Below are positions 1 through 9,445 of a DNA stretch of 64,000 nt, piece after piece (the stretch's first letter is position 1; each line of letters starts with the position of its first letter). Under the pieces are notes generated by a model. The model had not been told where the DNA came from. It saw only the letters and a program-made list of their open reading frames with translations, and ran no database searches. The position numbers and the translations under genes are program-made. This stretch comes from Streptomyces shenzhenensis (GTDB lineage: Bacteria; Actinomycetota; Actinomycetes; Streptomycetales; Streptomycetaceae): assembly GCF_021462265.1 (NCBI RefSeq), contig NZ_JAJONF010000012.1, forward strand, positions 1 to 64,000, in the 5' to 3' direction.

Positions 1-527
1 AGGTAGAGGCCGGCACCGGCCAGGCTGCGCAGCACACCGTCGTCGCCCAGGGACAGGGCGATCTTCTCGCCGTGCAGGCCCAGGGTGCCCAGCTGGAACG
101 CGGCCAGGGCGCCGAGCGTGGTCAGGACCAGGGTGATGGGGCCGATCACGGCAGCCTTGGACCACAGGACCGGCAGGCGGCGGGGGACGGCGGTGAGGGT
201 GGAGCGGATCATGCCGGTGGTGTACTCGCCGGCCGACAGCAGGACACCGAGCACGCCGACGGCCAGCGACGCGAAGGTCACCCCGAGCAGGGCCAGGCTG
301 ACCGCGTCCTGGTCGCCGGAGCCGGGTCCGGGCGGCCCGCCCTGGGCGGTGGCGTCGGGGCTGTAGGTGGCGGAGGCGATCGCGCCGAGGGCGACAAGCA
401 GGGCCACGGCGACGGCGAGGGTGATCCAGCTGGAGCGCAGTGACCAGAACTTGGCCCACTCCGAGCGCAGCACCCGCGGGCCGGTGACCTTGTAGGCCGG
501 GGCCGGGGAGAGTTCGGTGACGGTCAT
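1..527 (-). CDS. ABC-2 type transporter permease (partial, runs off window start)
   Basis: This is the N-terminal 175 residues of a membrane permease; the rest lies beyond base 1. The cytoplasmic start (MTVTELSPAP) is followed by the EWAKFWSLRSSW pattern typical of ABC-2 permeases, a first hydrophobic helix, a Gly/Pro-rich external loop and a second helix ending in LLSAGEYTTGMIRSTL, the usual sequence after helix 2. The ATG at 527 overlaps the TGA of the upstream ATPase gene as ATGA, so the two are translationally coupled and should form one exporter. The substrate cannot be read from the sequence. Confidence 0.85.
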   Translation of the reverse strand, partial: MTVTELSPAPAYKVTGPRVLRSEWAKFWSLRSSWITLAVAVALLVALGAIASATYSPDATAQGGPPGPGSGDQDAVSLALLGVTFASLAVGVLGVLLSAGEYTTGMIRSTLTAVPRRLPVLWSKAAVIGPITLVLTTLGALAAFQLGTLGLHGEKIALSLGDDGVLRSLAGAGLY

Positions 528-1456
528 CGGGCGGCCTTTCGCTCGGTCTCGACGGGATGGCTCTGGTACTCGACGACGTCCCTGGTCAGGTCCATGAACG
601 CCGTCTCCAACGAGACGGCCTGCGGGGTGAGTTCGTACAACGCCACCCCGTGCTCGGCCGCGATCCGCCCGATCTGGCGGGCGTCGCGTCCGGAGACCAG
701 GAGTTCCTCGGCCGACGAGGAGGAGATCGTGACGTCCGGTCCCGCCAGCAGCGAGCGCAGCCTGGTGGCCTCGGCGGTGGCGACCTTCACACCGCCGCCG
801 CCCGCCTGCCGGGTGAAGTCGTCGACGGTGGTGTCCGCGAGGAGCCGGCCCCGGCCGATGATCACCAGGTGGTCGGCGATCATCGCCGTCTCGCTCATCA
901 GGTGCGAGGAGAGCATCACCGCCCGGCCCTCGTCGGCCAGCGAGCGCAGCAGGTTGCGCACCCACAGCACGCCCTCGGGGTCGAGGCCGTTGACCGGCTC
1001 GTCGAGCATGACGATCGCGGGGTCGCCGAGCAGGGCCGCCGCGATGCCGAGCCGCTGGCCCATGCCGAGCGAGAAGGCCCCGACCCGCTTGCCGGCCACG
1101 CTGGTCAGACCGGCCAGTTCGATGACCTCCTCGACCCGGCGGCGCGGAATGCCGTGCGTGTACGCGAGCCCCATCAGGTGGTTGAACGCGCTGCGGCCGG
1201 GGTGGACGGACTTGGCCTCCAGCAGGGTGCCGATCGCGTGCAGCGGTGCCCTGTGCTCGGCGTACGACCTGCCGTTCACGGTGACCGAGCCCCTGGTGGG
1301 GGTGTCCAGGCCGACGACCATGCGCATGGTGGTGGACTTGCCGGCGCCGTTGGGGCCGAGGAAGCCGGTGACCTCACCGGGCTTGACGGTGAAGCTCAAC
1401 TCGTCGACGACGGTCTTGTCGCCGTACCGTTTGGTCAGCTCACGCGCTTCGATCAT
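524..1456 (-). CDS. ABC transporter ATP-binding protein, drug-export type
   Basis: A 310-residue ATPase that would power the permease encoded next to it. Walker A is GPNGAGKST (about residues 34-42), the signature region is SLGMGQRLG, and Walker B is IVMLDEP followed by NGLDPEG; HLMSE supplies the switch histidine. The C-terminal part beyond the nucleotide-binding domain (about residues 215-310) is the extension common in antibiotic/bacitracin-type exporters. I chose ATG 1456 (MIEARELTKRYG) because the family begins there and AAAGG precedes it; the open frame extends upstream to 1603 with no family similarity. Confidence 0.92.
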   Translation of the reverse strand: MIEARELTKRYGDKTVVDELSFTVKPGEVTGFLGPNGAGKSTTMRMVVGLDTPTRGSVTVNGRSYAEHRAPLHAIGTLLEAKSVHPGRSAFNHLMGLAYTHGIPRRRVEEVIELAGLTSVAGKRVGAFSLGMGQRLGIAAALLGDPAIVMLDEPVNGLDPEGVLWVRNLLRSLADEGRAVMLSSHLMSETAMIADHLVIIGRGRLLADTTVDDFTRQAGGGGVKVATAEATRLRSLLAGPDVTISSSSAEELLVSGRDARQIGRIAAEHGVALYELTPQAVSLETAFMDLTRDVVEYQSHPVETERKAAR

Positions 1457-1571
1457 GGGGATGGGCCTTTCGCCTCGGACCGGCCGGGCGAGCGCCGCGA
1501 CCTCCGCAGTCGACGTTAGGAGCGCGGACGGCCCGAACCCTGGGACCACGGGAGACACTTCGCCGCCCGGC

Positions 1572-1587
1572 TGGTACCGCGGTACCA
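1572..1587. promoter_or_regulatory. Perfect 16-bp palindrome upstream of the ABC operon
   Basis: TGGTACCGCGGTACCA is fully self-complementary and lies about 115 bp upstream of the ATPase start and just beyond the end of the SCO-like pseudogene. Its position in the only intergenic space before the exporter genes suggests a repressor operator. No regulator gene is adjacent in this window. Confidence 0.4.
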
Positions 1588-1599
1588 CCCGGGCGCCGA

Positions 1600-2170
1600 T
1601 CACCGGTACGCCTCAGGTATGACACGTCGGGGACCGCTGGATCCAGCGGGGTTTCCGGAAGAACTCCCTCCGGCGACGAACGCTCGTGTCCCGGCGGTGA
1701 TCCCGGCCGCTGCGAGGGCGCCGGCGAAGTGGTGGGCGTACTCGCCCTCGGGTGAGACCAGATACGTGATCGCGGTGTGCGGCACGGAGTATCCGTCCGG
1801 GTCGTCGGGATCGTCCCTGCGCCGGGCGAACACCCGGAACTCCCCTCTGACCCGCTCGATGGCGTCGGCCGAGCCGGCGAGGCCCGTGAGCCGGGGACAG
1901 GCGCGCAGGAAGTCCTGGAGCGCCTGCGGAGTGCCCCGGTCGGGGTCGACCGTGATGTAGAGGGGAACGCAGTTCGCCGGCCGTCTCTGCGAGTTCGTCG
2001 AGTACGGCGGACAGCTTCCCCAGCGCCCGCGGGCAGACGACCTTGCAGTGTGTGAACCCGAAGAAGACCAGTGTCCAGTTGCCCCGGTAGGTCTGTTCGG
2101 TCACCGGGGTGCCGTTGTGGTCGACGAGTGAGAAGGAGGGCTTGTCCGGCCCTGTTCCTCGTGTGGTCAT
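1600..2170 (-). pseudogene. SCO1/SenC-like thioredoxin-fold protein, frameshifted
   Basis: The N-terminal half (ATG 2170) carries the SCO hallmark FGFTHCKVVCP, the CxxxCP copper/thiol site of proteins that help assemble cytochrome oxidase CuA. The family continuation (CVPLYITVDPDR, then SVPHTAITYLVSPEG with the third-ligand histidine) is found in a different frame, so there is a frameshift near 1975-1980; removing one G restores the frame. No signal peptide or membrane anchor precedes the domain, which is unusual for SCO proteins. Its ATG overlaps the TGA of the upstream Ldi-like pseudogene (ATGA 2167-2170), so the two once formed a coupled pair. The frameshift could be a sequencing error, but the upstream partner is also damaged. 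Confidence 0.7.
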
Positions 2171-3335
2171 CGGTCCTGCCTGAAGGTGAAAGTGTGCGGG
2201 GTGTCGGGGCAGTGCGGCACCACCTGGTCGTGGTGGACCTGTACGGCACCGGTGCACGGCCCGGGTCGCGGCCGCACCGTGGTGCCGTCGACCACGGCGG
2301 CGGGCTGCCCGTCGACGGCGACGGCCCACCGGCCGCGGCCGGCGATCCTGCTGATCGTGACGGTGCCGTCGCCGGGCACGTCCCGGGTCCGGCGCAGCCG
2401 CGTGTGCAGTACCCCGTCGACGATCTTGGCCCGGGTGACGTCGACGTCGCGGTCGACGGCGGTCGGCGCCGTCTCCTCGAAGCGCGCTCGCGGCAACGGG
2501 TGGTTGAAGAGGCCTGACAGCCCGTCGGGCACGTTGAGCCGCGCGTACCCCAGCAGGACGTTGCCGGTCATGGGCCCCATCGCGACGAGGTTCCCGTCGG
2601 GGTCGGTGGCGGTGGCGTTGCGGGGGTAGAACAGGCCGCCGTCGCGCCGGGTGGGGTCGTGAACCGGCCGGCGTGGGCGAGCAGGCCGTCCCGTGTGCCT
2701 TGGTCGCCCATCTCGGACGCCCAGGCGGCCAGCCAGCCGAAGTTGCCGTCGCTCTCCCGGGTCACCTGCTGGCCGTTCATGTCCGCAGGCGACGCCGGCG
2801 GCACCGAGAGGGTGCCGTCCGGGCCGTGGACGAGGTAGTCCGCGATCTGCCCCGGGTAGTGCTCGTGCACGAACTCGCGGTTCCACATGTTCATCAGGCT
2901 GCCGCACCACGCGTCCGTCTGCGCCGAGGCTCCTTCGTTCCCTATGAGGATCTTGGAGTCCTTGAGGATCATGACGTTGTAGTGGCCGTTCTCATCGAGC
3001 CGGCCGAAGCCGGCCCATGCCCGCTCGTACCCGGCGACCGTCTCCTCGGCGTGTTTGCCACCGGTGATCAGGTCGTGCAGGCGGAATCCGAGGATGGCGG
3101 GCTGGATGCAGATCTGGAACACGCAGTTGGGTTCGCACGCCACGCCGAGATAGCCGTTCTGCATCAACTGCCAGTAGATGTGGTCGTTGAGCGAGTCCCG
3201 GTCCCACAGCATCCTCTCGGTGGGTTCCCGGGTTGCTGACCTTGGCTTCCCAGGTCGCACGGCGAGGATCGGCGACGTCCTCCGCCGATCGCCGGCGGCC
3301 GGATTGACAGCGGGCTCCCCGTCGATTCCCAGCAT
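2167..3335 (-). pseudogene. Linalool dehydratase/isomerase (Ldi)-like protein, 5'-truncated and frameshifted
   Basis: The reading frame from 3335 gives GYLGVACEPNCVFQIC, matching the Ldi segment that holds the two functional cysteines, followed by DENGHYN, TDAWCGSLMNMWN, HEHYPGQIADYLV and NFGWLAAWASEMGDQ, all in Ldi order. At about 2652-2656 (a run of four C on the coding strand) the frame breaks; adding one C continues into TRRDGGLFYPRNATATDPDGN in the frame that ends at 2167. The first roughly 140 residues of the family, which carry other active-site residues (Asp, Tyr, Met, His), are missing: homology begins near 3210, next to the promoter of the divergent glycosyltransferase. The assignment rests on remembered Ldi sequence; function has almost certainly been lost. 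Confidence 0.65.
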
Positions 3336-3444
3336 TTTCCCCGTGTTTTTCCTGGCGCGCCGGTCAGAGTCGACCCTGGCGCACCACGAGGGCGTGGGGC
3401 GCGACCGGGAGCCGCCTCACCGACCCCCACCGCCCGAGGAATCC

Positions 3445-4719
3445 ATGACGCATACCAGCAACAGTCCGCCCACGGCGAGGCGTTTCCAGCCGGCGTTGGG
3501 GGCAGACGTCCCTGGTTCGACCGCCACGCACGCGCCGACCGTCGAGATAGTCATCCCCGTCTACAACGAGGAACGGGCCCTGCCCGGCTGCCTCCGCACC
3601 CTTCATGCCCGACTGCGCGACCAGTTGCCGTACCCCTGGCGGATCACCGTGGCGGACAACGCCAGTGTCGACCGCACCCTCGCTGTGGCCCGCGAGCTGT
3701 CCGAGGAACTGCCCGGTGTCGGCGTCTTCCACCTGGAGCGCAAAGGGCGCGGCCGCGCGCTGCGCACCGTATGGGCCATGAGCGACGCCGACATCGTCGT
3801 CTACATGGACGTCGACCTGTCCACCGGGCTGGACGGACTGCTCCCGCTGATCGCCCCGCTGGCCAGCGGCCACTCCGATCTCGCCATAGGCAGCCGCCTG
3901 GCCCCCGGTGCCCGCACCGTGCGCGGCCCGCGCCGCGAGCTGATCTCCCGCTGCTACAACGCGTTGATCCGGCTCACCCACGGCGCCCGCTTCAGCGACG
4001 CCCAGTGCGGGTTCAAGGCAGCCCGTACCGACGTGCTCCGCCCGCTGCTGGCCAGGACCGAGGACGACGCCTGGTTCTTCGACACCGAGCTGCTGCTGCT
4101 CGCCGAGCACAATGGCCTGCGCATCCACGAGGTCCCCGTCGACTGGGTGGAGGATGTCGACACCCGGGTGGACGTGGTCGGCACCGCCGCCGACGACCTC
4201 AAGGGCCTGTGGCGCATGGCCCGGCTCAAGGCGTCGGGCGCTGCCCGCGTCCCGGTGCCGCGCCGCCCCCGACCCGCCGCCGAGCACCCGGACGCCGTGC
4301 TGGCCCCGGATGCCGCCCGATCCCAACTCGCCTGGCAGATAAGCTGTTTCGTCCTCATCGGCATCGGCTCGACCGCCGGACAGGCCCTCCTGTACTGGTT
4401 GCTGCGCGGCTGGTGGCAGCCCGCCGTGGCCAACTTCGTCTCGCTCCTGGTGCTCACCCTGCTGAACACCGAGGCCAATCGTCGCCTGACCTTCCGCTAC
4501 TGCGCGGACGGTGTCGGGGCGGGGCGGGCGCACCTGGGTGCCGGTGCCCTGTTCGTCGTCGGCTATCTCGTCACCTCGGCCGCGGTCCTGGTGTTCCGCG
4601 ACGCCGTGCCGGACGCTTCGGCGGCCGCCGAGACACTCGTCCTCGCCGCTTCCTCGGTCCTGGTCACCGCCCTCCGCTTCCTGGTGCTGCGACTGGCCGT
4701 CTTCCGACGCCGCGCCTGA
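3445..4719 (+). CDS. GT2 polyprenyl-phosphate glycosyltransferase fused to a GtrA membrane domain
   Basis: A 424-residue two-domain protein. The first half is a dolichyl/polyprenyl-phosphate hexose synthase-type GT2 domain: VEIVIPVYNEE, DNASVDRT, and DVDLSTGLDGL (metal/nucleotide-sugar Asp residues). The second half (from about residue 295) has four hydrophobic helices ending in NTEANRRLTFRY, the GtrA pattern, thought to help move the lipid-linked sugar across the membrane. It probably makes a lipid-phosphate sugar donor for the ArnT-like transferase 32 bp downstream. I chose ATG 3445 (MTHTSNSPP) because GAGGA precedes it; the frame is open further upstream into the Ldi remnant without similarity. 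Confidence 0.88.
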   Translation: MTHTSNSPPTARRFQPALGADVPGSTATHAPTVEIVIPVYNEERALPGCLRTLHARLRDQLPYPWRITVADNASVDRTLAVARELSEELPGVGVFHLERKGRGRALRTVWAMSDADIVVYMDVDLSTGLDGLLPLIAPLASGHSDLAIGSRLAPGARTVRGPRRELISRCYNALIRLTHGARFSDAQCGFKAARTDVLRPLLARTEDDAWFFDTELLLLAEHNGLRIHEVPVDWVEDVDTRVDVVGTAADDLKGLWRMARLKASGAARVPVPRRPRPAAEHPDAVLAPDAARSQLAWQISCFVLIGIGSTAGQALLYWLLRGWWQPAVANFVSLLVLTLLNTEANRRLTFRYCADGVGAGRAHLGAGALFVVGYLVTSAAVLVFRDAVPDASAAAETLVLAASSVLVTALRFLVLRLAVFRRRA

Positions 4720-4751
4720 TGATCTCCTACTTCCCCGAGAGCGAATCCCAC

Positions 4752-6980
4752 ATGACCCCCACCACCGAGGCACACGCGACCCCCGTCCTGCGCCTCCCCG
4801 TCACCAGCCGTGCCCTGCCACGCTGGGCGGCCCCCGCCGCGCTGGGCGCGATCCTGCTCCTGTCCGCGCTGCTGTACGGCTGGGCCCTCGGCTCCCTCGG
4901 CTGGGCCAACAGCTACTACTCGGCCGCGGTGAAGTCGATGGGCCGCGACTGGACGAACTTCCTGTTCGGCTCCTTCGACCCGGCCGGAGTCGTCACGGTC
5001 GACAAGCCGCCGGCGGCGCTCTGGCCGCAGGTCGTCAGCAGCAAGATCTTCGGGATGCACGGATGGGCGCTGATCCTGCCCCAGGTGGTGGAGGGCGTCG
5101 CCGTCGTCTTCCTGCTGCACCGTACGGTTCGGCGGTGGGCGGGCGAGGACGCGGCGCTGCTCGCCGCCCTGGTGATGACGCTGACCCCGATCACCGTCGC
5201 CATCAACCGTGACAACAACCCGGACACGCTGCTGGTGCTGTTCCTGGTCGCCGCCGCGTATGCGCTGACCTGTGCCCTGCAGACCGACTCGGGCCGGCGC
5301 TCCACCTGGTGGCTGTGCGCGAGCGGGTTCCTGATCGGCTGTGGGTTCCTCACGAAGATGATGGCGGCATGGATGGTGCTCCCGGCTCTCGCGGCGGCCT
5401 GGCTGGTCGGTGCGCGGGGGACCTGGCTCGCGCGGGTCGGACGGCTGCTGATCGCCGGCGCCGTGTGCGCGGTGTCCTCGCTGTGGTGGGTGCTGATGGT
5501 CGCCTGGTGGCCCGGTGAGAAGCCGTACATCGGCGGCAGCACCGACGGCGGGGCCTGGGATCTGGTGACCGGCTACAACGGCTTCGGCCGGATCTTCGGC
5601 GAAAGTGCCGGCACCGGCGGGGGCATGGGCAACTTCGGCGGCGCCTTCGGCGGCGAGGCCGGGCTACTGCGGCTGTTCAACGACCAGAATGCGGGGCAGA
5701 TCAGCTGGCTGCTGCCGGTGAGCGCCGTGGCGCTGATCGTCGCGGTGGCCGGAGCGGTGCTGCGGCGGCGCGGCAGCGGCTCGGCGGGGGAGGCCCTGGC
5801 GGGTTCCGGATGGGTGCTGTGGGGGGCCTGGCTGGTGGTGTGCGGGCTGGTGTTCTCCACCCAGGAGGGGATCTTCCACCCGTACTACACGACCCAACTC
5901 GCCCCTGCTGTGGCCGCGTTGACTGCCGGGCTGGTGACCGCGCTGGTACGGGCGCACCGGGCCGGGGCGCGCTGGGCGCTGCCCGTCGGCGCCGGGACCG
6001 TACTGGTGACCATGGTCTGGGCCGTGGTCGTGATCCGCCGGGAGCCGTCCTGGCACGGGTGGCTTGCCTGGGTCGTGGTCCTGCTCGGGCTGATCGCCGT
6101 CGGGCTGCTGACGGCCGCGGTGCGGGCGGTGCGGCTGGTTCCCGTCGCCCTCGGCGGCGCGCTGGTGGCGGTGCTGCTCGCGCCCGCCGCATGGGCGGTC
6201 AGTGTGACCGGCGGGTCCGGGTCGGCGATGGCCGGCGGCAACCCGACGGCCGGGCCGGTCACCACGTCTTTCGGCGGAGGGAACGGCACGTTGCCGAAAG
6301 GCTTCGAGCTGCCCAAGGGCCTCGGTGGTGGCGGGGTCGGCACGGCCGGCGTGTCCTCGGGCGAGCTGCCCGAGGACACGCCGGCGGGAATGCCCACCGA
6401 CATGCCCGGGTTCCCAGGGGGCGGTGGCGGCGGCTCGGGCTCCGCAGGAGGTGCCATGCCCTCGTTCCCCGGAACCGGAACCGGCGGCGGCTCGGGCGAC
6501 AGAGGCGGTTTCGGCCGACTGGGCAGCGCCGCCAAGCTCACCTCCGACCAGCGCAAGATCCTCGGCTTCGCCACCGAGCACTCCGACGGCGCCCGCATCA
6601 CCCTCGCGGTCGACGGGGGAGCTCAGAGTGCGGCCGCGTTCATCCTGAACAGCGACGCCACGGTCATCGGCATGGGCGGCTTCTCCGGCACCGACGACGC
6701 ACCCTCCGTGCGGCAGCTGCAGAGGTGGAGCAAGGACGGCGAACTGCGCTACGTACTCGGCTCCGGCTCCTCCGGCGGCATGGGCGCGATGATGGGCGGC
6801 AGGGACAGCGCGGCCTTCCAGCGGTCGACATGGATCAGCGAGCACTGCACCAAGGTGCCCGCCAGGAAGTACGGCGGCACCAGCACATCCGGCACCAGCA
6901 GCCCCGACGGCAGCGGCTCGGCCGCGGGCGGCATCATGGGCCGCATCGGCACGACCTTGTACGACTGCGCCGCCAAGTAG
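4752..6980 (+). CDS. ArnT/PMT-like (GT39/GT83) membrane glycosyltransferase
   Basis: A 742-residue multi-spanning protein. Helix 1 is followed by NSYYSAAVKSM and FDPAGVVTVDKPPA, the acidic first extracytoplasmic loop typical of lipid-linked sugar transferases, then LTPITVAINRDNNPDTLL. About twelve helices occupy residues 30-490; the rest is an external domain with a Gly/Pro/Ser-rich linker (about residues 500-585) and a conserved globular tail. It should transfer a sugar from a polyprenyl-phosphate donor made by the preceding GT2-GtrA protein to an envelope acceptor. An earlier in-frame ATG at 4719 overlaps the upstream stop, but the purine-rich GAGAGCG sequence favours 4752. Confidence 0.85.
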   Translation: MTPTTEAHATPVLRLPVTSRALPRWAAPAALGAILLLSALLYGWALGSLGWANSYYSAAVKSMGRDWTNFLFGSFDPAGVVTVDKPPAALWPQVVSSKIFGMHGWALILPQVVEGVAVVFLLHRTVRRWAGEDAALLAALVMTLTPITVAINRDNNPDTLLVLFLVAAAYALTCALQTDSGRRSTWWLCASGFLIGCGFLTKMMAAWMVLPALAAAWLVGARGTWLARVGRLLIAGAVCAVSSLWWVLMVAWWPGEKPYIGGSTDGGAWDLVTGYNGFGRIFGESAGTGGGMGNFGGAFGGEAGLLRLFNDQNAGQISWLLPVSAVALIVAVAGAVLRRRGSGSAGEALAGSGWVLWGAWLVVCGLVFSTQEGIFHPYYTTQLAPAVAALTAGLVTALVRAHRAGARWALPVGAGTVLVTMVWAVVVIRREPSWHGWLAWVVVLLGLIAVGLLTAAVRAVRLVPVALGGALVAVLLAPAAWAVSVTGGSGSAMAGGNPTAGPVTTSFGGGNGTLPKGFELPKGLGGGGVGTAGVSSGELPEDTPAGMPTDMPGFPGGGGGGSGSAGGAMPSFPGTGTGGGSGDRGGFGRLGSAAKLTSDQRKILGFATEHSDGARITLAVDGGAQSAAAFILNSDATVIGMGGFSGTDDAPSVRQLQRWSKDGELRYVLGSGSSGGMGAMMGGRDSAAFQRSTWISEHCTKVPARKYGGTSTSGTSSPDGSGSAAGGIMGRIGTTLYDCAAK

Positions 6981-7010
6981 CAGCAGCGGCAGAACGGACG
7001 ACACCGCACC

Positions 7011-7751
7011 ATGCCCGAACCGCCCGCCGCCCCGGCCCCGTACCGGCTTCTGGTGGTCGAGGACGACCCCGGTATCCGCATGCTGCTGGAATCGGCGCTG
7101 CGGCTGTCCGGCTACGCGGTCGCCAGCGCCGCCACCGGACGGGACGCCCTGCAGGACATCGAGGGGCTGCGCCCCGACCTGGTCCTGATGGACGTGATGC
7201 TGCCCGACCTCGAAGGCTACGAGGTCACCCGCAGTCTGCGCGCCGCGGGTACGCGGACGCCGGTGCTGTTCCTCACGGCCCGCGGTGAGGTCGCCGACCG
7301 CATCGCGGGCCTCGCCGCGGGCGGCGACGACTACGTGACCAAGCCGTTCAGTATCGAGGAGGTCCTGCTGCGCATCCGCGCCATCCTGCGCCGGACGGAC
7401 CCCGAACACCTCTCCGACGCGGAGAGCGCCGACAGCGAAATCCTCCGCTTCGCCGACCTTGAACTGGACGAGAACGCCCATGAGGTTCACCGGGCCGGCG
7501 AGTACATCCCGCTGTCCCCGACCGAGTTCAACCTGCTCACCTACCTCATGGAGAACGCCAACCGGGTCCTGAGCAAGACCAAGATCCTCAACCATGTGTG
7601 GGGGTACGACTTCGCCGGCGACGGCCGCATCGTGGAGACGTACGTCAAGTACCTGCGCCGCAAGATCGACCGCTTCGACCCGCCCCTGCTGCACACCGTG
7701 CGCGGCGTGGGCTACTGCCTGCGGCTGCCCCGCGCCGGGACGGACCGATGA
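7011..7751 (+). CDS. OmpR/PhoB-family response regulator
   Basis: A 246-residue DNA-binding regulator. The receiver domain has the acidic pair in LLVVEDDPG, the phosphoacceptor Asp61 in LVLMDVMLP, the Thr in FLTARG and the Lys in YVTKPFS. The C-terminal winged helix ends in VETYVKYLRRKID and HTVRGVGYCL, characteristic of OmpR-type proteins. It lies 30 bp after the ArnT-like gene and overlaps the kinase start by ATGA (7748-7751). The pair may respond to envelope state and control the upstream glycosyltransferases; that link is inferred from gene order only. Confidence 0.93.
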   Translation: MPEPPAAPAPYRLLVVEDDPGIRMLLESALRLSGYAVASAATGRDALQDIEGLRPDLVLMDVMLPDLEGYEVTRSLRAAGTRTPVLFLTARGEVADRIAGLAAGGDDYVTKPFSIEEVLLRIRAILRRTDPEHLSDAESADSEILRFADLELDENAHEVHRAGEYIPLSPTEFNLLTYLMENANRVLSKTKILNHVWGYDFAGDGRIVETYVKYLRRKIDRFDPPLLHTVRGVGYCLRLPRAGTDR

Positions 7752-9250
7752 TCCGCGGCCGCCCCCGGTCGCTGAGCGGCCGGCTGGTGTGGGGTGTCAC
7801 CCTGCTCGCCGCAGCCGCGGTCCTCACCGCACAGGCCATCGGGTTCCTGGTGCTGCGTTCCTGGTTGCTCAACCGGGTCGACCAGCAACTGACGGAGTTC
7901 ATCCTCCCGAACCGCGCCCTCGCCGACGAGGCCGGGCTGCCCACCAGGCCCGCCGGCGACTCCGCCACTCTGCCCTCGGACTTCCGGATCACCTTCTACG
8001 ACGCCTCGGGCGAGGAGCGGGGAACCCTCGGCGGCGGGAAGAAGCCCGGTCCGGCGCTCCCGCCGAGCACCAGCCGACTCCACCTGGAAAAGGCGCGTCA
8101 AGCCACCGTCCCGGCCGAGTCCGGCGACGGTCACTGGCGGGTGCTGTGGAAGGACGCCGAGCTCGGCGGCACCACCTTCGTGGTCGCCCTGCCTCTCGAC
8201 ACCGTGGAGGGGGCCACGTCGAAACTGCTCGCCCTCAACGTGGCCGTCTTCGCCGCGACCGTGGTCGGGCTGATCGCCGTCGGCCGGTGGGTCGTCCGTC
8301 TCGGCCTCCTTCCGCTGACCCGGATGGAGCACACGGCTCAGGACATCACCGCGGGAGATCTGAGCGTGCGGCTGCCCGACACCGACCCGCGCACCGAGAC
8401 CGGCCGCCTCGGAACCGTACTGAACGACATGCTCGACCGCCTCCAACAGGCTCTGCGTCAACGTGAGTTCTCGGAGGCCCGGCTGCGTCGCTTCATCGCC
8501 GACGCCGGACACGAGCTACGCACGCCCCTCACCACCGTCCAGGGCTTCGCCCAACTGGCCCTGCGCCACCCGGACCGCCCCGCCGCACAGCGCCGGGAGG
8601 CCGACGAACAGATCGCCAGGAACGCCGAGCGCATGAAGCACCTCGTCGACGAACTGCTCCTGCTGGCCACACTCGACCAGGAGCCGGCCTACCGCACGGT
8701 CCCCGTCGACCTGCTGTCCCTTGCGGCCGACGCGGTGAGCGCGGCGGCCGTACGGAGCGGGGCCAAGCGCCAGGTCACTCTCAGCCCGCTCGACGCGAAG
8801 GCCGGGGACGGCGAACTCGAGGTGGTGGAGACGGCGGGGGACCCGGACCGTCTGCTCCAGGTGGTGAACAACCTGCTGTCCAACGCGCTCGTCCACACGC
8901 CGCCGGGCACGGCGGTCGACGTACGCGTGGGTACGGCTCGCGTGGGGGAGACGACAGGAGGCATCGACCGCCCCGGCCGGGCCGGCGGCTCACCGCCGCT
9001 GACCACGGGCACGCCGATCTGCGTGATCGAAGTCGCTGACCGGGGGCCGGGACTGCCGCCGCAGGAGGCCGAGCGGGTCTTCGAGCGTTTCTACCGCGTC
9101 GACCCCTCCCGCTCCCGTGACCACGGCGGCAGCGGGCTCGGCCTCGCCATCGCCACGGCGATCGCCCGGGGCCACGGCGGCCGCCTGGAACTCGACACCG
9201 GAGCGGGCCTTGGGTGCACGTTCCGCCTGGTGCTTCCGGCCAGGGACTGA
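7748..9250 (+). CDS. Sensor histidine kinase, partner of the preceding response regulator
   Basis: A 500-residue HAMP-type kinase. There are two membrane helices (about residues 15-40 and 160-185) flanking an extracytoplasmic sensor of about 120 residues, then a HAMP segment (LPLTRMEHTAQDI), the H-box FIADAGHELRTP with phosphoacceptor His255, the N-box NNLLSNALVHTP and the G1/G2 boxes DRGPGLPP and GGSGLGLAIA. All catalytic boxes are intact. The start codon overlaps the regulator stop. The sensor domain has no recognisable ligand motif. Confidence 0.93.
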   Translation: MIRGRPRSLSGRLVWGVTLLAAAAVLTAQAIGFLVLRSWLLNRVDQQLTEFILPNRALADEAGLPTRPAGDSATLPSDFRITFYDASGEERGTLGGGKKPGPALPPSTSRLHLEKARQATVPAESGDGHWRVLWKDAELGGTTFVVALPLDTVEGATSKLLALNVAVFAATVVGLIAVGRWVVRLGLLPLTRMEHTAQDITAGDLSVRLPDTDPRTETGRLGTVLNDMLDRLQQALRQREFSEARLRRFIADAGHELRTPLTTVQGFAQLALRHPDRPAAQRREADEQIARNAERMKHLVDELLLLATLDQEPAYRTVPVDLLSLAADAVSAAAVRSGAKRQVTLSPLDAKAGDGELEVVETAGDPDRLLQVVNNLLSNALVHTPPGTAVDVRVGTARVGETTGGIDRPGRAGGSPPLTTGTPICVIEVADRGPGLPPQEAERVFERFYRVDPSRSRDHGGSGLGLAIATAIARGHGGRLELDTGAGLGCTFRLVLPARD

Positions 9251-9445
9251 CCGGCGCCCCGCTCGGACGTCCGCGAAACGTGATGGACGCTTCCCGTGGA
9301 GGCCGCCGTCCCTTCGGCATGTCGGGGGCTGTGGGCGGCGGCACGTGCCTTGCCTCGGCTTCGAGGCCCTCGGCTGGGACGACCACGGACAACGGCCGGG
9401 GCCCGCCGTGCCCGGTCGGGCGACGACGCCGAGCGCGTCGGGGCC

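Noticed and set aside
3771..4718. Extended upstream part of a 1069-residue frame before the ArnT-like protein
   Set aside because: It overlaps the GT2-GtrA gene in another frame, is Arg/Pro-rich and has no similarity; the real start is 4752.
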